Positions 20,808 through 32,800 of a DNA stretch of 64,000 nucleotides are shown here, piece after piece. The stretch is from Branchiostoma floridae (lineage: Eukaryota > Chordata > Leptocardii > Amphioxiformes > Branchiostomatidae). Both the position numbers and the translations under genes were made by a program. Below the pieces are notes generated by a model. That model was not told the DNA's origin and did not search any database. It worked only from the letters and a program-made list of their open reading frames with translations. The DNA lies in contig NW_023365749.1 in assembly GCF_000003815.2 (NCBI RefSeq), positions 257,618 through 321,617 of the forward strand. Reading direction: 5' to 3'. How positions within the stretch are numbered: the stretch's first letter is position 1; each line of letters opens with the position of its first letter.

Positions 20808-23800
20808 ATGACCGCCGTCCTGCCGCCCCAGCAACCCAGCGCTAGCTATGGCACGGACACTGGGATAGGGTCGGGGGACTCCTTCTTCGACGACACGCCG
20901 ACGAGCCGCACGCGTTCTCCCTCCCCTGCCGCGGCCCGACGGTCGCCCTCCCCTCCCCGGCGTAAAGCCACGATGTCCGGCGGGAAGACTCGCTCCCGGT
21001 CCCGATCAGACTCCTACACGGACGCCTCGTACTCCGACTCGTTCGACTCCGAGTCCGAGACTAGAACGCCGACTCCTACACGGGCCGGTAAGAAGAAGGG
21101 AAAACGGGCGTCAAGCGAAACTTCCAGATCTCCAAGAAAAGGTGGGTGATGCGATGATAAGTTAATCACCATGTCGCAATTATTGCAGAATATTGCCACA
21201 AAATTATCATGTTACATTGTAGCATAAATGTGTCAGCATATGGTGGGATCTGACACACCCTCTATAAAATTTTCATGTTAAGTAATGACAAATGATATTA
21301 TATTTTTTCTCAATTGCAAAAAAGGTGAGAAGCAAATGAAAGAAGAAGAACTAAAATGACATAGCTTCAAAAAATTGGTAACAAACTTGTTTCAAAATTC
21401 ATGAAATATTGCCACGAAAATTATGTTGCATATGCAAATAATTCCAACATATTTTAGGATATGACACTGTCTGTTTTCAACAGTGTCATATTAGATCTTG
21501 ATATGTTTGTTTGTTGATGAACACAAACGTGATAAACAACACTAAATAAACATACCGAACCAAGGGCGGGCTTAAAAGCTTTCGCGTCTGAAAAGGTATA
21601 AGGTCTCTGTGGTGGTATCTTATTTTGTCTTTAAGGCATTGTATTGGTATTTACAGGTGTAAAGAAGTTAGATACAACCACCTTACAGTGCCTTCATAAG
21701 ATATTTACAAGGATAAAACCCCTGAGGTTAACAAACACGCTATTTTGCATCTTGAGTTTGTTTCGGCTGTGGTTACAACACTTGAGCGTGAAACCATGGA
21801 ATTCGCTTGTTATTTTAGCTCCTCCTCTCGAAAGGACGCTGCCCCTCTTGTTTTATTCTTTAGAGCTAGAAGGAAACCGAAGTTTGCTACACTAAATTAA
21901 GCACATTGTCGATACTTTTTTCAAGATTGCTTCAAGTGCTTGCTAGTTTCAATTGTCAACAATGCAGAAGTTTAACCGAAATTTTAAAACCATACCTTCG
22001 AAGCAGTATACAACAGATGACAGAGAAAGACTCAGAAACACTTTTGGAATAACCAATTCATCAGGCTGTAATTGGAAACTAAAAGGGATGTAAACTCAAA
22101 ATGCTATTATTATAATACAAATACATGATGTCATGAACTGTCTACCAATAATTTTTCCCTTTTACGATTGGCATTCTTCTAATAACTACTTATCCCTGAT
22201 ACATTAAAATCATTTTATCGTGATATCAACCGACATTCCCACCAAGCTAGAAACTGAAGACTTTACCTCCCACGGGGGCGATCAGAACATAATCAAGTTC
22301 AATTTATTTCTCGTTATCAGACGGAAGCAAACATTAAAAGTGTTGACATATGGACCAGTACGATTACCATTTTTGTTTCTAAAGAATGGGTAATTCTAGA
22401 GCAGACGCAAAGTGCTTCATGCAAATTGTACCCTGAAATATGTCCACTTATATAGAACAAAAAATTGTGTCAATTTTGCTATTGATCAATCTTTGAACAC
22501 AGGAGGTTGAAGTACAAAGCAATCTTAGGTCGTAGGTTTCCCTTAGAAAAGATGCACAGTTACATGTCAGCAGTTGAACTTTTTTAGGTCCACTTTACAT
22601 TGTACATCATACTACATGTCGGTAAGAGCTCTGGTACATTGAGCCTCCTTTATTTATACATTTGTAATATTCATATGCAGAGTGCAAGTGTCTTCTTTTC
22701 TGTAAGTTACCAGCGAGAGAAAAGATTTCTGTACGTTAGAAGTCAGTAAAGCTGTTTTTGTTTCCTTCTCTTGTTGAATATGTACAGTCCTATGGTTTGT
22801 CCTCAACAGTCAGGTCATACACAACATCTGGTTTGTGACCAGGTATGTCTAGTGAGTGTTGTTGTTAGCACAGAAGTATTTGAGGTAACAACCGAGATGC
22901 TATTATTACACCAAGCCTCTATTGTAATGGCGTATTGTGAGGTTTAACCTCTATGACTCAAAACAACTATCCCGTGTAGTTTGACTTTGTTATTGCATAG
23001 TTGAGTGAGTTAATGATAATGTAGGTGAAAACCATATTGTCAGTTAACATTGACAGTTTTACCCTGCAATGCCATTAGGCCGTCCGCAGGACCTGTCCCT
23101 CCATCGTAGGATCTAAACTTCCTTGTCAAGGAAAATTTCACCCCATCTGAACTCAATAGCATGATATTGATAAAGAGGTATTTTCGTAAAATGACAGATT
23201 TAACAGAAAAAACAAGCACATCTATGTTCATTTAACAGGGAACGACAGAATGATAAACCAGATGGAGAGTGGACATTGTGGGCTCCCAAACAATGAGTGG
23301 GATAGAAAAAAATGTAAAGCTGGACAGCACTGATTGCCATTAACGTGTTTACTACAATAACGTATTAACGCTGCTGTACATGTATGTACCCTACATGACC
23401 ATCTCATGCATGGTTGAGTGCTTTATTCGGTAGCTCCGTTAGTCAATAGCGGTACGGAACACAGTTGTAGCAAGTGTAGTGGTGTTCAGTGGTCAGGGAG
23501 TCATACTGAAGTGGTAACCAACATCCCGGTGGCCTTTTACAAGTCGGGAAACTATTAAAAGTATTATAAAACTACAATTACCAGATCCTGTATTATGGAG
23601 ATTATAACTCTCCAAGCAGAGGTTTAGCTATGGCGTGTTTTGGACGTCTTTGGCAGGTGTTTTTGTTGGGATTTCTATTTTGTCAGCTTTTCATTGTGAA
23701 TATACTAGCCTATCTACAGTGTAGTGGTGTCCAGTGGTCAAGCAGTCATACTGAAGTGGGTATACCACATCCCGGTGGCCTTGTGCAAGCAGGACATGTA

Positions 23801-26800
23801 GAAACACAAAAAAATAAGATTTACTGCAAAACTTAGTTTACCCCCAGATACTCTGGAGATCATAACTCTCCATAGAAATTATTCTCCATCTTCTTTTGTA
23901 GGCGTTTTTGTCAGGCTTTCCATTAACTTGATTCAGTGAGCTTTTCATTGTGCATAATATATACAATGTTTTATAACACACAAAGTAAAGCTGACCAAAT
24001 AAAAAGCTTGTCAAAAATGCCCAAAAAGACTCTCAAAACAAGCCAGGGCCTAACCTCTGCTTGGAGAGTAGACATTATTATGCTTGAAAACAATCACAAA
24101 TTTGATTTGTTAAAAAAGGATTTTTCATGATGATATAACAAGAAATTGCCTTAGGAACATAAAATTGCAAGTTTGCCTCCCCCTTTTTTCTGTTCCAAAA
24201 TTGATGAATTCCATAGAAATGTATTCAAATTCAATTTAAGATAACCATTGTAAATACTGTAGGTATTACTAAGTTATTAACATGTGCCCCCTCCCCCACC
24301 AAGCTATTCTGTCATGTGTAGTAACCAGCACAGATCAGATGTCAGTAATGTTTTCTGTACAACAAAGTCAGCTGCTGCTCAAGGTCAGCGGTATGTCTGT
24401 GTGGGTACACTCCGTATCATGTATCAGGTGAACGTGTCATGGCAAAACACTCCAGCACTGTACCTTAAGGTGGTAATCTCACTGCACAAGGGGCACTGGT
24501 GCGACACTGGGGGTTCGCTCACTGCAGCACTGTTGTGTTATTTTTACTGTGCCCTGCCAGTGCCCCAAGTGCAGTGAGATACCACCTTTCAGGGTTCTAG
24601 CCAGGATTTTATTTTAGCGTAGTGGGAATGGCACGGTAGCGAAGTGACTAATCAGAAGATTGGTGTGGAAGGGGGGGGGGGTCTTGGTCCTTCCACGGTG
24701 AGATTTGAAGATGTAGAGTTGACAGTTAGGATTTTTGGTTCAGTTTTGAGTGGCATATTATCATTTTTCATTGTTCAGACATTGATTAGTCATTGTTGAG
24801 CAAGCAAATGACAGCAAAGCACCACTACACTGGTTAAAAATTAGCGTAGTGGCCCTTATTTTAGCGTAGGGGTCACAAATTTTAGCGTAGGGGCCCACTA
24901 CGCTAAAATGCACTAGCTAGAACCCTGCCTTTACTTGTTCAGTTGTTATTACAACTGACACAAGGAATAGATCTGAGCCACTGTACAATTTAGTGTACCT
25001 TTAATTTTTGGCTTTATTCTTCTCAAAATGATTGTTAGATTGGCATGAATTTGACATTGATAGGGTGGCAATTGTAATGTAAGAGAACTGTTTTTTAATC
25101 ATTTTTCATTTTCAAATCGATTGATTGTCTTTCCTTTCCTATTAAGAATACAATCAAAGCCAAGACATTCACTGGACAGGTGTGCTCCTAGCTAGCCTAG
25201 AAACTCATCAAGCTTATAGGTTATTACCAAAATTTAACTTAATCCTAGATACAGTGTTAATGTTAGTACTTGTACACGACCATGCGTTGTCATATCAGTC
25301 ATCTGTTACAGTGTTTCCGTAGCCTCTACCAGGCTTCGTGGTTTGGTGGTCTAATTGTAGAAATTGGTCAAATAGAGTAAATACTACGCTAGGGGAGTCA
25401 GCCGGCCGATTAGGGACATTCTCCAAACCAGGCTTCGTGGTTTGGTGGTCTAATTGTAGAAATTGGTCAAATAGAGTAAATACTACGCTAGGGGAGTCAG
25501 CCGGCCGATTAGGGACATTCTCCAAACCACACAGCCTGTGAGGAGTCGCTATCGTCTTTGTAGTCGACTAATCGCTATCTAATAGGTGCGAAGTGGTTAA
25601 ATTACCCATTTATTGCTTTCCGACTCGCCCGTGACGGGTCTTGACAGCAGCGGCCGGTCAAGGAACATGTGACAGGAAGCGGTCAGAGGTATCATCTAAA
25701 ACAACGCTAGATACCTATGTTACTTTATTAACTGCAGCCAACGGGCCCGAAAATAACTGTATGTTTGCGAAAATAGATTGTCCTACCACCATGAGCGGGC
25801 CATTAGCACATGGTCGCGGCACCGTCCGCACGGAAACCTCCTTTCAAATCCGGCAACGCGGCAAAAATGACTGGTTCATTTTAGTAATTTCACCCATGAA
25901 AATAACGTCTGTGATTTTGTTTATCTCCTGGTATGGGTTTTAGAAGTCCCATACCTTCTGATAAATGAGAAATTTACCGAGAAAAACAAGTTATAACAAA
26001 TCACCCGCGCTTGTTGTCACGTTTGTTGATTGTCGGGCCACTTCACTAAAAGCATGGGCGAGCAGTTTGTTAAAAAGAAACACAGACGCCTTTATTTAAA
26101 TAAATATTATGAAGTCATAAACTTTTTAATATTTTTTTCCTTTAAATCTTTAACGAATAAACTTACAATTCATTTGTAAGGTTAAATGTAGAGAATAATG
26201 ATACCGCACGCATCGCTTCTACCCGCATTACAGTAGGCTATCCCATTGACCCGTATTGACCTCGCGAGCGCCATGCTGAAATTTCGGGCCGTCAAAACAC
26301 AAGCCGAAAAGGCCATCTTCTACCGTGATTTCCCGACAATTATCATTGAAAATCGATGTTGCTACACCTTTGAAAATGACGTAGTCGTCTTCGGCAATAT
26401 TTTTATCGCATGCGTTTTGTTGTCGTTCTTATTTTCACCTTTGTCCCAGACCTAGCTGTTCCACGCGCCCGCCGCACCCCACTGGGCGCTGGACGATTTA
26501 CGACTTAAATTATCTCCAGCGCTGAGCTACTTCCTTTGTACAAATAATTGGGGGATTAATTCTATATCGTGTGTTCTTACCGACTCCTCACAGGCTTGTG
26601 GTTTGAAAAATGGACCTTCTCGGCCGGCTGGCTCCCCTAGCGTACGGTGACTCTATTTGTCCAATTTCGACAATTAGACCATCAAACCACGAAGCCTGGT
26701 AGAGGCTAGTGTTTCCGCCAGAGGGGCGTCCACCCGTCCAATGACGGTCTCATTTCGTTTTGGACGGCTTGAACGCAACCAGAGGCCGTCCTCATAAAAA

Positions 26801-29800
26801 AATTGCGACCCACATTTTGCCGAGAAATCTGTACAAAGTCGATAAATGTAAACCGCAGTTTTTTGTTTTGTATTGAAGCTAGAGGCTTAGGGGACGCCGT
26901 CCACAGTCAGAAAGCCGCTCACTGTTTGTTTTCCTATTGTTATGGTTGTTGACAATGTGTGTCGGCGGCCTTTTGCGAATTTGCCCTGTCGAAAACTTGG
27001 CGGTAGGTCGATCTCACTATAAGTATAACACTACAAACTAAACTTTGTTATTGGGAGAAATAAGACAACACACTAACTTTGTCTAGATTAACAACTTTAG
27101 TCTCTGTTTTCATCGTAAATCATCGTAAACAAAACAAAACACAATCAGAAACATGTGCCCACCGGCCCGGGTACTCGGCACGGGAATTCCCCGACCTCGT
27201 TCAAGTTCGTTATCGGCAACACAGCGGAAAAAATAAAGTGTTCACATAAGAGGTGCTGGACGTAAAAAACATCAAGTATAACTTTGGTTCCTTTTGATAT
27301 GAGTTTTGAGCCCGCAAAATCTCCGAAAACGGCAGAAATTTTCGGGATAATGCGCTCCAATTTAAATCAAAATGGCGCTCGAGAGCTTGTTGTTTATCCT
27401 GGCCAATCACAGCGCTAGTTTCCCATGACGTCGCCAGCTTTCCCAGATCTCGCGAGAAGTCGCCGCGGGAGATTGCGGGATTTCGGCCGCCATTACGCAC
27501 ATTGCCGCCGATAGACGATGTTTTTCGTCATTTCTGATCCTTGTTTCTGAACGCAAATTTCTCGATCTATGGAAGGTTTTAGATGATTTATAAGTATACC
27601 ACAACATAAAATACAATATATACAAATGTTATTTCTTTTTTGAAAGTCCAAGAACCGTTTCTGGAACTTTTTAAAAGTAGTAGTACCCGTTCGGTGCGGC
27701 ATACCGGTACACAGCACAAATCAAAACATCCTTGTTGTTACGGCACTGAACTTTATCGGACGTTAGTTGTTTTGTTTTTTCTTGCGAATTTTCGCGGTTT
27801 TACAATTGAATGTAATTTTCGCGGTTTTACAATTAAAATTAATTTTCGCGGTTTTTTAATTAAATTTAATTTTCGCGGTTTTCGCGCCCCAAGGTGGACG
27901 GCCTCCCAGCTGAGGTCTGGCGGAAACACTGATCTGTTATGACCATTACTGTTTGGGGTAACTGTTTGACTTGTCTCTGCCTCGGACAGGAAGCTTTGTA
28001 GCGGGGTAATCCAGGTTTAATCGATAACACACCTGGCCGTTGTTAGGGTGTTTGGGGAGACTATTTGAACAAACCGTGGTGGAGTTATAATCAACTGTTC
28101 CTCTGGGAACCAAACAAACCGTCGGCTGGTTTAAACGTTTATGGACAGGTTTACACGAGTCTATTGAAAACGTAAGGCCGAGGGAAAAAATGTTTTTCCT
28201 GTTTCCCTACCTACCCTAGAAAAACCTGCCGACCCTAGACTTTTTTTGGTGGGCAGTGGAGTCACATAGTTTCCAGTTAGAATTTTTATTCAGCATGCTT
28301 CTTATTAAAGTAAAAAAAAGCTTATGTAATGAAGGATAAATGCATACACAGATTTGTAACAATTATGAACAAAATTAAAGATTGTCATTGGAATCATATA
28401 AGTGCCCTCACACATTTCGGTTATGGAGTTGTTTAAACTGTGATATTGTATCACTATCAATAGAGTTTGGGCCAAAGTCTCAAAAGAAAATTAAAAAAGG
28501 CAAGATAATCTCTACCTGTTGACCAAAATTTTTCAGGACTAAAACAGGAAACGCTACATTTTTTCCTAGGCCTACCAGTAATACATTCCAATTCTGTATC
28601 TCAGTGTCAATCGGCTAACATAACTACCCTTTAACATAACATGCCAACTTCATAGGCAGCAGTGCTGATAAGATATAGATCTAGATCTTCTATAAAGCAA
28701 TGGAAAAATTTGAAATGTCATTCTTGTGATACTCCCAAGGGAAACACTTGTCATGGCAGCAATAACGCACACCTACATTGTGAAATGTATCCAGAGGGCA
28801 GGGGCATATTTCTTTGTTGTCCAGTTACTGCAGCGCATTCAAACATAAAACTCGGGTAGTTTGAATAAACAACTCAAATGTCTTCTATCAATATATACAT
28901 TATGCCAGAAACAAAGGTGCCATGATATAATATTTCAAAATACACACAAATCATTATGTAACATCCACTTGTGTGGAGCTCCATATATTATACCTACATG
29001 GTGCATTAAAATTTAGAAGTCGATTCTCTAAGTCCAATATGGCCAGTGTTATAGGGCGTTTATCAGCATCAGATGCCCTGAACTGTTAATAACGATGATT
29101 TATTCATGAAATAAGCGTTGAGAACACCAACACGTCATGTACTTACGTACTGTGTCACGCTAGCCGCGCTGCAAGACACACGTAAGTGGCTTCGACATTA
29201 TCTGAATTCTGAAGGTGGAAGGGTCGTTATGAATTATTAACGAGGCAGTGAAATAATTATCCTGGCAACCTTGTGCCCCTGTGGTTGATCTTGTAAGATC
29301 TTTATGTTAGAATGATATCAATTATTCAGTTCCAACGTGTGTGTATCCAGCCTGATGTGTAAGGAAATTACTGCCTTCATCAATTTATAATCATGCATGG
29401 ATTACATCAATGGCTTAAAGATATTCGCCAAAAATAGTTACTCAAGCAACTGGATATGGTTTTGAAACGGTCAGATGTTTCGGATAGAATCCACTATCCT
29501 TCGTCAGTGACACTGAAGAGATCTGGAAGAAACAGGTCTTTTATACTCTAACTATGAATGAAGACAATTTCAGATGTCCAATAGGAAAGGTTGTAAGACA
29601 ATTCAGACTGAAGACAATTTGGATTCCAAAGAAAACAAAGCTAAGCCAAAGTCAAGCTGAAGACAATTTGGATTTCAAAGGATATCAAGGCTAAGACACA
29701 GTTAATGCAAATGAGTCAATTAGCTCCTGTTGTTTTAGTTACAGGAGCTAAAAGTTAGGATAGTGGATTCTATCCGAAACGTCTGACCGTTTCAAAACCA

Positions 29801-32800
29801 TATCCAGTTGCTTGAGTAACTATTTTTGGCGTATCTTATTACCTGGATGTCTAACCTACATTGACGCTTAAAGATATTGTATGGCTCAGTTCATAGCTGT
29901 CTTTGGTATCCTTCAATATCATGAAATGTTTAATATTGAAACACAACAAGAACCACTAGACCAAAAATTCAATTAAAAACAACCAAACATTTCTCATCAA
30001 GGTCCCTCTTTGGTCATGAAACTGTTTCAAAACTGTAGCAGCTTTATATTACCACAAGACTGACAAGTCAGTATGTCATAACCATAGACTCTATGACAGA
30101 AATTAAGATGGTATGATATAGAAGGTTAGTATGAACCTTTACATTACAATTTTTGAAACTTACCAGTAACTGAGTAGGATCCAGTAAAAATGTGGGGGTT
30201 CCTTCAAACAGCAATTCTTCAAAATTACACTGTTAGACATAGAGCTTTTTCTGTAAAATGTCATTAACAGCCCTCTCCACTCTGTATCATGTACATGTTA
30301 CTAGCATGTACCTCGTGTCTATGGAAGAACCTAAGTCAGAACTCAGGTATAATTGTGGTAATGACTGGTTAGGAGATGGTTTAATGTGCCAATCCACATT
30401 CCTGGCTCCTAGAGTCCACTTGGACTGAAGTGATGTAAATTTTCACAGTCTGTAGTTAAAGCCCCCATCTTTTCCTCTCCAACTGGAAATGCAGTATTTG
30501 GACCATCTCACATGGAACTGCAGCTACTGTGGACAGTAGTTATAAAGGAGTTAGTGTTGAGCAGAGGTACAGGCAGGAGTATAGAGTGCACATCTGCTTC
30601 AGTAGGACTAGTAGTGTTGTGTGCTGAGACTTGGATTCGGAAAAGAACAGTCTAGCAGGACTTTGCTGAGATGGGCTGCAGTTGGGAGAGGGCTCGGCAG
30701 TCAGCAACGAACAGAAAGCAGTGGAAGTCAGTGATAGTCCGCCTCTGATCATTATTGTGCGCTGAAACGCAGTGAAGAAGAACAACAACTGAGATGGTGT
30801 CATCACAGGCACCGGGGCAGGAGACTTGGATATAGAGTTGAGATCTGTTGTATCACAGGTGTTGTGTAGTGAGAGATGTCACTACCACTGGTACAGAGGC
30901 AGGACATTGAGTATAGAGTTGAGATCTGTTGCAGCACAAGTGTTAGTGAGATGTACCACCACCTGTATGGAAGCAGGATGCTCGAGTATAAAGCTCAGAT
31001 CTTCTGCAGTAGGAGTGTTGTATAGTGAGAGATGGCCCCACCACTGGTAAAAGAGGCTGGACGCTCGATTATAGAGTTGCTGTAGTTGGAGTGTTGTGTA
31101 GTGAGACACCGGTATGGCACCATCACTGGTACGAAGGAGTCTGGGAGCACCATGGGAAGGGAAGCTGTGTGTCATCACTGACATAAGCAGCTGTGAGACT
31201 AAGGGTACAAATGTACAGAAGCCACACGTTGTAGCAGGTATTCTTGTGTTTTTTACCTTCCCCAAGAAGGTTATTTTGTGTTTGTTTGTCTGTGTATCTG
31301 TGAATAGCATAACTTGATAAGCCTTGAATGGCTATTTGGTAGGTCGAAAGGGGTCGGGAAGACAAGGATCAACAATCGACATAGCTTAACATGCTATTTC
31401 TGTCTTCTAATCAAAATCTTGTAGGTAAGAGCTTTAGATTGTGTGTGGAAAAAGCATGTTAAGTTTGTTTACCATAATAGTATAACATGCTAATCTTTTA
31501 TAAATGAAGGATTAACCAGACGGAGTAAAGGGAGAGAGAGAGACTAATAAAAGCAATTGTCCATACTTAGAATTACTAGTTCAGGTCTTATTCATAATCA
31601 TAAAAGTTTAGAATTCCGTGCATAACAGAGGTATGTAAATGTGCATATTAGTAGAGGATTGTCAAGCAAAAACATATATGTAATAAATGCATGCCATATA
31701 GTCCAATTCTGCATAAGCTATCAAGGTGAAAAGATACTAAGTTTGTTGGGATGGTAAACCTATGTAATCCCCATGTTTGGGTGTCGCCAGGGGTGTTTGA
31801 TACTGTGTACTGTAGGGAGAAATATACTCTATAAAGTAATCCATCTTCCAACCAATCAATCACTCACTTAACGTTTATTAATTCAGCCAGGCAGCCCTAT
31901 TGGTGTTTACGACACTTTACAAAGGTCTAGTACTATAGTAGTATAGAGTAGAGGGTCAGGGTCAATGCAGTAAAACACACTTAAACTCGCACCTAGAGTA
32001 CATACGAATGCAATTATTGTGCTCCATTGTAGATCTAGGAGTCCATATCCGTGTAGGGTCTATAGCAGGCTTAGTTTATTGGAAATGTTATCAATGATTA
32101 GCTAGTTACGCTAGGATTTCTGATGTAGGAACGGTATGTCATTGAGTTCATTTGCATAGAGCTTACACCTTGGCGATACAAATTTGTTATGAACCAAACA
32201 AGTGACAAAAGTGACAACCCAGTATTGTACGTAGAAACATCGGATAGATCTATGGAGTAGACCTTTTTTTTACCATTTACAGTATCATAGTGTGTTCTCT
32301 TGCAATTAGCCTTTGGGCCTGAGCTTGCGAATATAGGTTGTTATTGTTAGTAACAGCTAGATGGTGACATAAAGTGAGGTTTAAACATTGATGTCCTTAA
32401 TGTTGTAATTAGGCACAAATTTGACAAATCGTGGATTCTTCCGATACTTACAATAAGAAATGCTAAATACAACAATTACATCACTTAACTTGACAAATGT
32501 CGATAACTGTCAGGGCTCTTACTGGTCAAAACTCAAAAAGTCTACATAATGAGAGAGGAAGGAAAAGGATTAAATTTTCAACTGTACATAAATGTACTTT
32601 ACCTGTCATGTACTTTACCTGTATGTCATGATTGTAAAACTGGAATGAGTCCAGCAAATCTTGGATCATTTCTAAATTCATAGTTTCAATAAAACCACTC
32701 CCCCCTGGCTAAACCAAATCTAACATATTGTATGTACAGCAGATAAAAATCCTTTTCACTATGATTGTAAACCTTTTGAGTCTTGACCAATGAGACCGCT

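Larger units (their letters stand above)
25309..27931. mobile_element. hAT-type DNA transposon relic, interrupted by a nested element
   Basis: The outer ends are CAGTGTTTCCG (25309-25319, continuing after the insertion as CCAGA at 26718) and, inverted, TCTGGCGGAAACACTG ending at 27931. The 8-bp sequence ATCTGTTA lies at 25301-25308 and 27932-27939, the target duplication expected for hAT elements. Removing the nested element (25320-26708 plus one 9-bp duplication) leaves about 1.2 kb without transposase, so it is non-autonomous. Its interior (near 26930-26990) resembles the inverted interior of the element at 60240-60559. Confidence 0.85.

Noticed and set aside
25641..25943. A 100-codon frame inside the Mutator-like element as a transposase remnant
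   Set aside because: No catalytic motif, zinc finger or family resemblance can be seen. The element is too short for a transposase and is better called non-autonomous.
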